Positions 18,001 to 26,361 of a stretch of DNA of 64,000 nucleotides are shown here, in pieces (position 1 is the first letter of the stretch; each line of letters begins with the position of its first letter). The stretch comes from Cystobacter ferrugineus. Its GTDB lineage: Bacteria; Myxococcota; Myxococcia; Myxococcales; Myxococcaceae. The stretch spans positions 744,001 to 808,000 of the forward strand of contig NZ_MPIN01000002.1 of the NCBI RefSeq assembly GCF_001887355.1, written 5' to 3'. A program made the translations under genes and the position numbers. The notes under the pieces are model-generated. The model saw only the letters and a program-made list of their open reading frames with translations. It was not told the origin of the DNA and ran no database searches.

Positions 18001-19039
18001 GTCCCTGGAAGCGGCGCTGGCGTCGGCCCGGGAGGAAGGGGAGGCGCAACGCGGCCGTGTCGAGGCCCTCGAGGCGCGTCTGGAGGAGGAGCAGCGCTCG
18101 TTCGCCGAGCTGTCCGCCACCGCCCAGGCGCACGAGGCCGAGCTGCACTCGGCACGTGAGTCGCTCGAGGACGCCGAGGCCCGGCTCGTCGAGGCCCAGG
18201 CGCGTGAAGCCGCTGCCTCCGCCGAGCGCGAGGCCCGCAAGCGCGAGGCCGTGGAGAGCCGGGTGGAGCTGGATGGTCTCCGGGACGAGTTGGAGGCCGC
18301 GCGCGCCCGGTTGGTCACCCTCGAGGCCGTCCAGGTCCAGGCACAGCAGGACGCGGTGGCACTCGAAGGGGCTCGCTCGGAACTCCAGGATCGGGAGGTC
18401 CTCGTGGACAATCTGCGCGAGGAGCTCGACCAGACGCGCGACCGGCTCGCCTCCGAGCGCGAGCAGCAGGAGCTGCTCACCGTGCAGCTCGAGTCGGCGC
18501 GGCGTATCGCGGGCAAGGTCACCTCGCTCGAATCCTCCCTCCAGGAGGAGCGGGCCCAGCGCGAGGCCATCCGTGACGAGCTGGAGTCCACCCGTGCCGA
18601 GCGCGAGGATGTCCGGGCCGAGCTGGAGTCCACCCGTGCCGAGCGCGAGGACGTCCGGGCCGAACTCGAGTCCGTCCGTGAAGAGCTGGAGTCCGTCCGC
18701 GACGAGCTGGAGACGGCGAGGGAGCGGGTGGCCGAGCTGGAGAAACAGAACGATCCCGCCGAGAAGGCCCGCCTCTTGTCCGAGCGGGAGCGCCTGGCCT
18801 CGGACCTCACCGTGGCCCGAGCGGCCCGCGTGCGCCTGGAAGGCCGGGTGTCGACGTTGGAGGCCGAACTGGCCACCCTCAAGGCCGGAGCCGCGCGGAA
18901 GGAACCAGATTCCGTCCAACACATCTATGCTCGTGCCCACGCCGAGCTGAACGCGGTAAAAAACGACTTGCTGCGCCGTCCCAAGCCCAGCGCATCGGCG
19001 CCCACCGCCTCACCCTCCAAGCCCGATGAGCCGGGCTGA
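15008..19039 (+). CDS. Methyltransferase-like domain fused to a very long coiled coil
   Basis: A 1343-residue cytoplasmic protein. Residues 1-230 look like a Rossmann methyltransferase: VLEVDAVSTTGGESARFLLERGARTVVACDAD resembles motif I and strand 2, and FDLVLVADLAPYV the motif IV region, although the Gly-rich loop is atypical. From about 265 to 1300 the sequence is almost unbroken heptads rich in Glu, Arg, Ala, Leu and Gln (for example RAEREDVRAELESTRAERED), with near-tandem repeats around 18583-18680. A short Ser/Pro/Ala tail ends it. It could be a filament, scaffold or polarity-type protein. It ends 14 nt before dapF. The start ATG at 15008 is favoured because the 32 upstream codons show no homology. 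Confidence 0.85.
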   Translation: MHPTFRRLGSSELLPRYIFAESLFARRRVLEVDAVSTTGGESARFLLERGARTVVACDADVAAVEAAHKAHGGPSLRFRANVYDDLEPGSFDLVLVADLAPYVRAPTLLAELTRLVSRQGHLVGGLRNGAGLALWQLMEVEEEAPPTYGQLLDALSPHFPHVEVATQSPVLGYQLAFEKGDGLQVDGTLIHGGEAAYFLVVAGQDPARIVDPTWVQLPPEPLAFTRGKLDEVAQRGKSWEERAGKFKESLARARVELADREAQVIALQPALESARSDVARLTAQLEQARGTPDSARERDELASRLRRTSLELQVAMERLADADKRLTQQRLEVESAERARKEFEAQALGAQEAMRLERARLEELNTSLEEARGRLAQAYADQRELRDELASVRVEREKDRLAAERSREYSEDSRRQLEAAREREVRLAEQHSTALAAVELLKADVARAEHAREAAEKSLRMQDADLSRVNRELEAHSRRVSAAEAARRDAELRLTAREAELRGLGTELTAARAEVQRLNAEGEEHSRAQEQLRAAAARLEQELAEARDQLSSMEQERVRAAVELEESIEEERRLAEERLERAVAQERERTEQATAEAARERAEREDQERRLGELEHQVRMEEAARRDAQRALSSLEAQRQQWADERGALRRRVTEVEESLAELERVRASDIESISRLEEELKATHGSIAAEQQARVRADEERERTLVELGLEREARLRLKESLALAESGLMAEQQRLAETQEALAQAHEQLAQAAREGARTQEELEAERQQRAQVEEALAETRIALEAEQRARDLSDEALARLQAESEAERARSAVLEESLASEREGREQAEQSLARTEEARAAEQQQRTEVDTSLAALEEQLAEERLARSSLESSLASVQEELDTERARRAEADESLTDMSAAWEVERDGRAAIEASLARVQSELEAERTRHAEVAASLVAAEAGLESEREARAQAEESLGILQAEMAAEQRQRAEVEGLLAAERQEADAVLAEVRESLEAALASAREEGEAQRGRVEALEARLEEEQRSFAELSATAQAHEAELHSARESLEDAEARLVEAQAREAAASAEREARKREAVESRVELDGLRDELEAARARLVTLEAVQVQAQQDAVALEGARSELQDREVLVDNLREELDQTRDRLASEREQQELLTVQLESARRIAGKVTSLESSLQEERAQREAIRDELESTRAEREDVRAELESTRAEREDVRAELESVREELESVRDELETARERVAELEKQNDPAEKARLLSERERLASDLTVARAARVRLEGRVSTLEAELATLKAGAARKEPDSVQHIYARAHAELNAVKNDLLRRPKPSASAPTASPSKPDEPG

Positions 19040-19053
19040 AGCGACTCCTCCGC

Positions 19054-19905
19054 ATGAGCACCACAGAGTTCTTTCACAAGTACCACGGCCTCGGTAACGA
19101 CTTCATCGTCCTGGATCGCCGCCAGACGGGCGAGGACGTGGATGCCCAGACCGCCCAGTGGCTGTGCGACCGGCGCCTGGGCATCGGCGCGGACGGAGTG
19201 CTCAGCCTGCTGCCCTCGGAGACGGGCATGGCGCGCATGGTGGTGCACAACTCCGATGGCAGCATCGCCGAGATGTGTGGCAACGGCCTGCGCTGCGCCG
19301 TGAAGTACCTGGTGGACAACTCGGGCGAGAAGCCCGATCGCATCGACGTGGAGACGGGCGCGGGCCTGCTCTCATGCGTGCCCGGCTATGGCCAGGATGG
19401 GGTCGCCCAGGTGGAGATCTCCATGGGGCCCGCGCGGCTCGTGGAGCCGAACCTGCCCTCGGGCCCCACCCAGCGGCCCTTCCTCGACGAGCCCGTGCCG
19501 GGCCACGCCGGCCTGCGCGGCCATGCCATCAGCATGGGCAACCCGCACCTCGTGCTGCTCGATCAGCCCCTGGAGGCGGCCAGCCGGCTGGGCCCCGTGC
19601 TCGAGCACCACCCCGGCTTCCCCGAGCGCACCAACGTCGAGTTCGTCCGCGTGGACGCGGATGGCCTCACGGTGGTGGTGTGGGAGCGCGGGTGTGGTCT
19701 CACCCAGGCCTGTGGCACCGGCGCCTGCGCGGCGGCCGTGGCGGCGGTGCTGGCCAGGCGCCGCCCGGCGGAGGACTGGTCGCGCGTCCGCCTGCCCGGT
19801 GGGGACCTGTTCATCTGGGTCGCCTCGGATCTGTCCGATGTCCGCCTGCGCGGTCCCGCCGCCTTCGTCTTCACCGGCGTTGTCCCGGATGCTCCGGGCC
19901 GCTAA
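19054..19905 (+). CDS. dapF: Diaminopimelate epimerase
   Basis: Converts LL- to meso-diaminopimelate for lysine and peptidoglycan. The 283-residue protein has FHKYHGLGNDFIVLD, the first catalytic Cys in NSDGSIAEMCGNGLRC, and the second in ACGTGACAAAVAA, the two-cysteine racemase mechanism. It lies 14 nt after the coiled-coil gene. No other lysine genes are adjacent. Confidence 0.96.
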   Translation: MSTTEFFHKYHGLGNDFIVLDRRQTGEDVDAQTAQWLCDRRLGIGADGVLSLLPSETGMARMVVHNSDGSIAEMCGNGLRCAVKYLVDNSGEKPDRIDVETGAGLLSCVPGYGQDGVAQVEISMGPARLVEPNLPSGPTQRPFLDEPVPGHAGLRGHAISMGNPHLVLLDQPLEAASRLGPVLEHHPGFPERTNVEFVRVDADGLTVVVWERGCGLTQACGTGACAAAVAAVLARRRPAEDWSRVRLPGGDLFIWVASDLSDVRLRGPAAFVFTGVVPDAPGR

Positions 19906-19950
19906 CCTTCACTCCTTCCACTCCTTTCCCGTCCCGAGTTCCCCCCCGCC

Positions 19951-21801
19951 GTGGCCGGTCCCATCCTCGTCGTCGACGACGACCCATTCTTCCGGCAGCT
20001 CGCCTCCGACATGCTCTCCCGGCGGGGCTACCGCGTCGTCACGGTGGAGAGCGCCGCCCAGGCCCTGGAAGAAGTGGGCCGCGCTTCCTACGACCTGGTC
20101 ATCACCGACGTGGTGATGCCGGGCATGGATGGCATCACCCTCACCGAGAAGCTGCGCGAGCGTGACCCCGCCCAGGAGGTCATCCTCGTGAGCACGCGCA
20201 CGGACGTGAAGGGCTCGGCCATGGCGCTGAAGGTGGGGGTGGCGGTCGTCCTCCCCAAGCCCGTGGACGAGACGGACCTGCTCCTGGCCACCGAGCGCGC
20301 CCTGGAGCGCGCCCAGCTCCGCCACGAGCGCGCCAAGCTCCAGAACGAGAACCTGGAGTTCGCCCGCTACCAGCACCTGCACCAGCGCTGCCTGGAGTTC
20401 CTCTCCCAGCCGGACCTCGAGTGGCTCCAGGAGCGCGTGGCCGCCGAGCTCGCCTCGGTGTGCGACGCCCAGAGCGCCGCCCTGTGGATCTCCGATGACC
20501 GGGGCCAGCTCGTCCTGCGCGCCTACCGGGGTCTGCTCGACCGGCACTTCCTCGCGGATCGCATCAGCCCCGAGGGGCCGCTCGGCCCCTATATGCGCGA
20601 GGGACATCCCTGGGTGGCGCACGAGCAGCGCTCGCCCATCCTCTACGTCCCCTTCGTCAACAACGGCGAGCTGCTGGGCCTGGCGCAGTTGTCGGATCCG
20701 CTCGCGGGTGACTTCCGCGCCGAGCACCTGCACTACGCGAAGATCCTCGGCGACTCGGCCGCGGTGGGCGTCAAGAACGGCCGCAAGATGCTGGCGCTGC
20801 AGCGGCTCGGGCTGCGCGACCGGGACACCGCCGCCTACAACCTCAGCTACTTCACCGACTACGCCTCCAAGGAAATCTACAAGGCGCGGCGCTACGGGCG
20901 CATGTTCTCGCTGCTGACCTTCAGCGTGGACAACCTGCCCCTGGTGCGCATGCGCCTGGGCGCCACCGAGGCCCGGCTCGCGGTGCGCGGCATCATCAAG
21001 GCGTTCTCGCGCATCGTCCGCGACTCGGACGTCATCGCCAAGGCGAGCGATCAGGAGTTCTACCTCCTCTTGCCGGAGACGGACTTCTTCGGCGCCATGA
21101 TGTTCGTGCGCCGCGCCCTGGCCGCCGTGCGCGAGGAGCCGGAGGCCCAGGAGGTGGAGGCTCGGCTGCCGCTCGGGCTCGTGGGCGGGGCGAGCACCTT
21201 CCCCAAGGACGGCGAGGACTTCGACGAGCTGATGTACCGCTGCCGTCGGCGCATGGACGAGCGCCGCGCGTCCCTGCAGCGCAAGCTGATGCTCGACACG
21301 CTGCCCTTCTGGGACGAGGTGGATCTGCTGCTCGGCAACGCCTCCAGTCCCCGGCTGCCCGTGGAGGAGAACGCCGAGCCCTCGCGCCGCGGCAAGGTGT
21401 CCGATGCGCTCTTCGACGAGCTGCAGGTGGAGATCGCGCGCGAGCTGATGCGCGACCCGGCCTCGCGCGGGCTGTTGTACGTGGGCAGTCCGGAGATCCG
21501 CTCCGAGCTGCCCATCGTGCAGGGGCTGGAGTCGGCCTCGCCCGACATGGCCTCGCGCATCTACCTGCTCGGCCGGCGCATGGATCTGGAGTCGCACCGG
21601 GCCCTCACGCCCGTCTTCCTGGAAGGGGACGAGCGCATGAGCCGGCACGAGTTCATCCTCTGGCTGTCGGAGAACGCCGCCTACGCGCTCATCCAGCGCC
21701 GGGGGCTTGGCGCCACCTGGGGCTTCCATTCATCGGACACCGCCGTGGTGGATGGGCTCATCACCCGCCTGCAGGCCGAATACGATCTGCAGCCGTACTG
21801 A
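19951..21801 (+). CDS. Response regulator with GAF-like domain and degenerate GGDEF domain
   Basis: A 616-residue cytoplasmic signalling protein. Receiver at 1-120 with acidic pocket D9-D11, phospho-acceptor Asp53 (ITDVVMPGMDG) and Lys103. A GAF-like region is at about 150-290. A diguanylate-cyclase-like domain is at about 300-440, where the active-site motif is A365-S-D-Q-E-F370 in place of GGDEF, so cyclase activity is probably lost. The C-terminal 170 residues are unassigned. It starts at GTG 19951 and lies 19 nt before the next receiver gene, so the two are one operon. It may bind c-di-GMP or act as a phosphorylation-controlled scaffold (inference). Confidence 0.85.
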   Translation: MAGPILVVDDDPFFRQLASDMLSRRGYRVVTVESAAQALEEVGRASYDLVITDVVMPGMDGITLTEKLRERDPAQEVILVSTRTDVKGSAMALKVGVAVVLPKPVDETDLLLATERALERAQLRHERAKLQNENLEFARYQHLHQRCLEFLSQPDLEWLQERVAAELASVCDAQSAALWISDDRGQLVLRAYRGLLDRHFLADRISPEGPLGPYMREGHPWVAHEQRSPILYVPFVNNGELLGLAQLSDPLAGDFRAEHLHYAKILGDSAAVGVKNGRKMLALQRLGLRDRDTAAYNLSYFTDYASKEIYKARRYGRMFSLLTFSVDNLPLVRMRLGATEARLAVRGIIKAFSRIVRDSDVIAKASDQEFYLLLPETDFFGAMMFVRRALAAVREEPEAQEVEARLPLGLVGGASTFPKDGEDFDELMYRCRRRMDERRASLQRKLMLDTLPFWDEVDLLLGNASSPRLPVEENAEPSRRGKVSDALFDELQVEIARELMRDPASRGLLYVGSPEIRSELPIVQGLESASPDMASRIYLLGRRMDLESHRALTPVFLEGDERMSRHEFILWLSENAAYALIQRRGLGATWGFHSSDTAVVDGLITRLQAEYDLQPY

Positions 21802-21820
21802 TCCGGCGAGGAACACCCCC

Positions 21821-23329
21821 ATGGCCCAGGTCCGAAAGATCCTCATCGCCGACCCCGACCTCGAGTCCGTGCGGCCGCTCTCGCGGGCCCTGCGCACGAA
21901 GGGTTACCAGGTACACTACGCACCGGACGGCTCGCGCGCCCTGGAGGTGGCCGTGCTGCGCCATCCGGACCTCATCCTCTTCGATGAGGCGTGCCGGATG
22001 CTCGACGCGCGCACCTTCATCAACATCCTGCACACCAACCCCCGCACGGACGACATCCCCGTGGTGGTGTCCACCAGCCAGTTCGAGGCGGACAAGCTGC
22101 GCGGCCTGCGCGATGGCTTCCTGCGCAAGCCCTTCAACCTCGACGAGGTGCTCTCGCGCATCGAGCACGTCTTCCGCCGCAGCGAGGCCGCCAAGGATCT
22201 CAAGAGCGAGGCGCAGGAAATCGAAGGCTCGCTCAGCCAGCTCGGCATTCCGGACTTGATGCAGATCCTCGGGATGAACAAGCGCAGCGGCAAGCTGACG
22301 CTGGAGCGGGGCAACGAGCGCGGGGAGATCGTCGTCGTGGAGGGCCGCCCGTGGAATGCCCGGGTGGGCCGCGCGGAAGGGGAGAAGGCCCTGTTCCGGC
22401 TGCTCGTGTGGACCGAGGGCACGTTCACCTTCGCGCCCGGCAACACGAGCGGCAAGCCCCGCATCCAGCGCCCCATGGACAGCGCCCTCCTGGAGGCCAT
22501 GCGCCAGGCGGACGAGGTGAACCGGCTGCTGCCCGGACTGCCGCCGCGCCACACCCGGCTGGTGCTCGCCCCGGAAGCGGACCTCACCCAGGACCAGCAC
22601 CCGGTGACGGCGCAGGTGGTGGACCTGCTGCGCCAGCCCCGATCGCTGGGCGAGGTGTTGGACCTGGCGCCGGCCACGGACCTGGACGTGGTGGGTGTGC
22701 TGCACACGCTGCTTCAGAAGGGTGTGGCCCGCATGACCGACGGTGACTCGGACGATGGCACCCAGGCGCCGCTGTTGGGGACCGCGGAGCTGCACGCGCT
22801 GCGCGGGCGCATCCTCCGGGGCCGGGGCTCCTCGCGCGAGGCCGTGGCGAAGATCTTCGTCTGTGGCAGTGGGCCCGCGGTGGCGCGGCGGCTGCTCTCC
22901 CAGCTCGCGGACATCGCCGCCGTGGCGGCCGAGCCCCCCGCGGTGCGCAGTGGGTTCGGCACGCTCGGGCGGCTGGCCCTCAACGAGCTGCTGAGCCTGG
23001 ACTTCTGCGTCCTGCCCCCGGCGGAGGCGGCGCGGCCCCTGTGGCGGCCCTTCAGCGCGGGCGCGGTGGGCGCGCTGCTCTTCGACGCCACGGAGGCGGC
23101 CGTGAAGCTGGCCCACTTCCTGACGTGGGACATCCGCCTGCCCCTGGTGGTGGTCGGCCAGCCCGTGCCCCCGGAGCTTCAGGGCGCTCCCTCGGGCTCG
23201 GCCAGCGTGGGCGAGGACCTCAAGGAGGCTATGCGCAGCCTGCTCGTCCTGGCACTCAACCCCGCGCCCCTGGTGTCCGGCATGCCCACCCCCCCGCGCT
23301 CCAGCGCCTCGACTTCTCCCTCGCCCTAG
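21821..23329 (+). CDS. Receiver + DUF4388 protein with degenerate GTPase-like C-terminus
   Basis: A 502-residue protein. The receiver (1-120) has acidic residues IADPD at the start and a putative phospho-Asp in LILFDEACRMLD, and ends with the conserved LRKPFN Lys. DUF4388 (about 135-240: GSLSQLGIPDLMQILGMNKRSGKLTLERG) is common in myxobacterial signalling proteins. Residues about 340-475 (KIFVCGSGPAVARRLL, VGALLFDATEAAV, LPLVVVGQP) resemble the layout of a Ras-like GTPase, but the P-loop lacks the GxxxxGK[ST] lysine, so GTP binding is unlikely. ATG 21821 is chosen. Cotranscribed with the preceding regulator and the TPR lipoprotein. Confidence 0.83.
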   Translation: MAQVRKILIADPDLESVRPLSRALRTKGYQVHYAPDGSRALEVAVLRHPDLILFDEACRMLDARTFINILHTNPRTDDIPVVVSTSQFEADKLRGLRDGFLRKPFNLDEVLSRIEHVFRRSEAAKDLKSEAQEIEGSLSQLGIPDLMQILGMNKRSGKLTLERGNERGEIVVVEGRPWNARVGRAEGEKALFRLLVWTEGTFTFAPGNTSGKPRIQRPMDSALLEAMRQADEVNRLLPGLPPRHTRLVLAPEADLTQDQHPVTAQVVDLLRQPRSLGEVLDLAPATDLDVVGVLHTLLQKGVARMTDGDSDDGTQAPLLGTAELHALRGRILRGRGSSREAVAKIFVCGSGPAVARRLLSQLADIAAVAAEPPAVRSGFGTLGRLALNELLSLDFCVLPPAEAARPLWRPFSAGAVGALLFDATEAAVKLAHFLTWDIRLPLVVVGQPVPPELQGAPSGSASVGEDLKEAMRSLLVLALNPAPLVSGMPTPPRSSASTSPSP

Positions 23330-23351
23330 CGTGTCCGCTCCCTTCTCCGCG

Positions 23352-24674
23352 ATGCCCTCGAGACTCCTTCGCCCACTCTGGGCCCTCCCCTTGCTGCTGT
23401 CGCTCGCCTGCAAGGACTCCGACACGCTCTCCGCCCGGAACCAGGAACAGCGCTTCCAGGCGAAGATGAACGAGGGCCATGCCCTGCTGAACGAGAACCA
23501 GCCCGAGCTGGCCGCGCGCGCCTTCAGCGCGGCCTCGAGCCTGGCGCCCGACCGCACCGAGCCGCTGATCCAGCTCTCCGAGGCCCAGCGCCGCGCGGGC
23601 AACTCGGGCGCGGCCATCCTGGCGCTCAAGCAGGCCATGACGCTCAATCCCTCCGAGGCGCCCGACATCAAGCGCAGGCTGGCCGAGCGCTACGAGCGTG
23701 ACGGGCTCATCCGGCAGGCCATCGCGGTGCTGCTGGAGCTGCGCGACGCGGATCATCTCCGGGATTCGGAGATCCTCCGGCTCGCCCACCTCCAGACGAT
23801 GGTGGGCCAGCACGAGGAGGCCTTCAAGACGCTGGAGAGCATCCAGAAGGAGCGTCCCGACGACCTGGACGCCAAGGTCGTGGAAGCGGAGATCCTCCTG
23901 GCCAAGGGCGAGGAGGTGCTCGCCGCGAAGTTGATGGATCGGCTGCTGGAGGAGCAACCGGGGCTCACGTCCGCGCGGGTGCTGCGCGCGCGCTACTTCC
24001 TGCACAACGGCTACGCGGAGTACGCCGAGCAGGACCTGTCGCGGATTCCCCCCGAGGAGGTGCTGCAGCCGGAGTACGTCGCCCTGCGGGTGCGGGTGCT
24101 GACGGAGCTCGATCGCCGCGCGGACGCGGAGAAGCTGCTCACCCAGGCGGTGGAGCAGAACCCGCGCAACGCGGACCTGATCGCCCGGCTCGCCGAGCTG
24201 CGGTGGGAGGCGGGCAACAAGGTCGAGGCGCAGACGCTCGTGGAGCAGGCGCTCAAGACACAGTCGGACTCGGCCCGGGCGCTGTATGTCCGGGGCCTCA
24301 TCCTGGAGGGCTCGGGCAACGCCCAGCGCGCGAGGGAGGACTACGGCTTCGCCCTCACCGAGGACCCCCGGTTCGCCCCGGCGCTCTCGCGGTTGTGGCG
24401 CTTGCAGGCGCGCGCGGCCGCGGACGACGCGGCCATCGCCTCCCTGGAGCGGCTGCTGGCGTTGGGCGAGGCCTCCCTGGAGGAGAAGGTGGCGCTCGCC
24501 GATCTCTACGCGCGCACCCGGACGAAGCCCGAGCAGGGCTTGAAGCTCATCGCCGAGGCGCTCAAGCAGGACGCGCGCAATGAGGAGTACCTGGAGATCC
24601 AGAAGGCGCTGAAGGGCATCCTCCCCAAGAAGAAGGCCGCGGGGCCGTTCATCATGCGAGGGGGGCGCCGCTGA
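23352..24674 (+). CDS. TPR-repeat lipoprotein
   Basis: A 440-residue envelope lipoprotein. The signal peptide MPSRLLRPLWALPLLLSLAC ends in a lipobox (LSLAC, Cys20). The rest is a helical array of tetratricopeptide repeats, for example GHALLNENQPELAARAFSAA and VLRARYFLHNGYAEYAEQDL. It is probably an assembly or scaffold factor at the membrane; the specific role is unknown. A GTG at 23331, directly after the preceding stop, is an alternative start that adds 7 residues; the ATG at 23352 gives the cleaner signal peptide. Confidence 0.87.
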   Translation: MPSRLLRPLWALPLLLSLACKDSDTLSARNQEQRFQAKMNEGHALLNENQPELAARAFSAASSLAPDRTEPLIQLSEAQRRAGNSGAAILALKQAMTLNPSEAPDIKRRLAERYERDGLIRQAIAVLLELRDADHLRDSEILRLAHLQTMVGQHEEAFKTLESIQKERPDDLDAKVVEAEILLAKGEEVLAAKLMDRLLEEQPGLTSARVLRARYFLHNGYAEYAEQDLSRIPPEEVLQPEYVALRVRVLTELDRRADAEKLLTQAVEQNPRNADLIARLAELRWEAGNKVEAQTLVEQALKTQSDSARALYVRGLILEGSGNAQRAREDYGFALTEDPRFAPALSRLWRLQARAAADDAAIASLERLLALGEASLEEKVALADLYARTRTKPEQGLKLIAEALKQDARNEEYLEIQKALKGILPKKKAAGPFIMRGGRR

Positions 24675-24686
24675 GGGCCTCGTGCC

Positions 24687-25649
24687 TCACGCGTGGGCGA
24701 GCACCACGACGTGGCCGATGACGGGCTGGCCCGCCTGCCGGCGCAGCGTCTCCTCGCGCTCCACCACCGGACGCAGGCCCGCCGCGTGGGCGCAGTGCTG
24801 GACGTAGTCGAGGTGGTGCGCGTAGCGCGCGCTCGGCTGGAGCCGGTAGCCCGGCTCGGTGCTCTTCTCCACGGTGAAGGCGAACAGGCCCTCGGGCGCG
24901 AGCCGCCGGGCCACCTGCGCGAAGAGCGGCTCCAGCGCGCCGAAGTAGACCAGCACGTCCACGGCGACGATGAGATCCGGGCGCGCGGAGGAGGTGGTGA
25001 GCCACGCGGTGAGCTCTCCGGCGTGCAGGGCGTCGTACACGCCGCGCTCGCGTGCCTTGTCCAGCATGCCCGTCGAGAGATCGATTCCCTCCAGGTTGCG
25101 GGCGAGGGGCTTGAGCAGCGGACCGGCGAGCCCCGTGCCACAGCCCAGGTCCAGCACCTCGAGCCCTCGTCGGGAGCCGAGCACGGAGTGCACCGCGTCC
25201 AGGAGGAGCTCCGGCGCGCGGTAGGCGAGGAAGCCCCGCAGGCTGTCATCGAAGGTGGGGGCGTAGAGATCGAACAGCGCGCTCACGTACGCGTCGGCCG
25301 AGCGCTCGGGCGGAGGGGAGCCGGTCTCGGCGGCCTCGAGGTAGGAGATCACCGTGTCGAGGGCGTGCTCGGGGACGCGCAGCTCCTGGCAGCGCCGCTC
25401 CTGGAGCTGGCGGCGCAGGGGGAGCTCCTCGTCGCCGCGGCCCTGCTCCCGGAGCAGGGCGATGAGCGTCTTGAGGGCGTCCTTGTCCTCGGGCTGTTGC
25501 TGGAGTTGCTCGCGCAGGGCGGCCTCGGCGGCGAGCGGCTCGCGCCAGGAGCGCAGCACGTGGGCCGCGTAGCCGGGGGGGACGTCCCGCGCCCCTTCGA
25601 ATCCACAGGCTTCCAGGCGCGCGCGCCAATCCACGGAGGAGGGCTTCAT
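24687..25649 (-). CDS. SAM-dependent methyltransferase with N-terminal TPR-like helices
   Basis: A 320-residue enzyme. The N-terminal 90 residues look like a helical TPR pair (EAALREQLQQQPEDKDALKTLIALL). The class I methyltransferase domain follows, with motif I VLDLGCGTGLAGPLL, the acidic loop IDLSTGMLDKA and motif IV LIVAVDVLVYFGAL. The region YVSALFDLYAPTFDDSL is typical of the YjiC/UbiE-like family. The substrate is unknown. It is convergent with the TPR lipoprotein and 8 nt downstream of the DUF2378 gene. Confidence 0.87.
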   Translation of the reverse strand: MKPSSVDWRARLEACGFEGARDVPPGYAAHVLRSWREPLAAEAALREQLQQQPEDKDALKTLIALLREQGRGDEELPLRRQLQERRCQELRVPEHALDTVISYLEAAETGSPPPERSADAYVSALFDLYAPTFDDSLRGFLAYRAPELLLDAVHSVLGSRRGLEVLDLGCGTGLAGPLLKPLARNLEGIDLSTGMLDKARERGVYDALHAGELTAWLTTSSARPDLIVAVDVLVYFGALEPLFAQVARRLAPEGLFAFTVEKSTEPGYRLQPSARYAHHLDYVQHCAHAAGLRPVVEREETLRRQAGQPVIGHVVVLAHA

Positions 25650-25657
25650 GAGGGGGC

Positions 25658-26263
25658 TCAGTCCTTGCGGTGCAGCACGAAGACGGTGTGCTGGAGGCCG
25701 GACTGTTCCGGCTGATACTCACCCGAGCGGAACGGCGCACCGACGAGCGCCATCATCGCGTCCATGCTGCCGTTCATGAAGTGGGGCTCGATGCCGGACT
25801 GGTTGCCCAGGGCGGCGTGGAACTCGGGCAACACCTCGAAGCGCACCTCGAGCGCGCCCCCCTCCAGGAACCGGGTGTGGGCCGACAGGAAGTTGGTCCC
25901 CGACTGGAGCCCCCGGGTGATGCGTGACAGCGAGGACTGCCACCCGAGCATCCGGAAGAGCTGGAGCACGGCGCTGCCCATGGTGGTCCTCCCATAGGCG
26001 TCCGTGAGCGCGTAGCCGATGCGGTAGCGTGCCTGATCCAGCGAAAGGTGGGGGTGGAGGAGCTCCGCGCAGACCCCGACGGTGGCGCGCCAGGTGGGCA
26101 CCGAATAGGCGACCAGCAGCGGTTGATCCATGTCGACGCCAATGGCCTTGAGCCGCTTGCGGGTGTCCGCGTCGAAGCGCTGCCTGCCGGTGAGCCGGAA
26201 GAGGGAGTCCACCACCTGACTGAAGACGACGGGTTGTCGTGGTCCCTCGACCGCGTTCATCAT
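25658..26263 (-). CDS. DUF2378 family protein (Myxococcales-specific)
   Basis: A 201-residue protein with the pattern of the myxobacterial paralogous family DUF2378/TIGR02265: QVVDSLFRLTGRQRFDADTRKRLKAIGVD, then LHPHLSLDQARYRIGYALTDAY and LVGAPFRSGEYQPEQSGLQ. Its function is unknown; dozens of paralogues per genome suggest a regulatory role in development. Three ATGs cluster at 26272, 26263 and 26260. I prefer 26263 because the G-rich ribosome-binding site directly abuts the first. Possibly cotranscribed with the methyltransferase. Confidence 0.85.
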   Translation of the reverse strand: MMNAVEGPRQPVVFSQVVDSLFRLTGRQRFDADTRKRLKAIGVDMDQPLLVAYSVPTWRATVGVCAELLHPHLSLDQARYRIGYALTDAYGRTTMGSAVLQLFRMLGWQSSLSRITRGLQSGTNFLSAHTRFLEGGALEVRFEVLPEFHAALGNQSGIEPHFMNGSMDAMMALVGAPFRSGEYQPEQSGLQHTVFVLHRKD

Positions 26264-26361
26264 TTGCCGCATCCCCCGATGGTCGGGCGTCTTCGTGGGC
26301 GAGGGTATAAGGCGGGAGGGGATGGCGGCTAGCGCGTGGGCTCGATGAGTCCCGCACATCG

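Noticed and set aside
14903-18940. Open reading frame of 1345 codons on the minus strand, opposite the coiled-coil gene
   Set aside because: It mirrors the Glu/Arg/Ala-rich heptads of the plus-strand gene, has no recognisable domain, and is explained by strong third-position GC bias.
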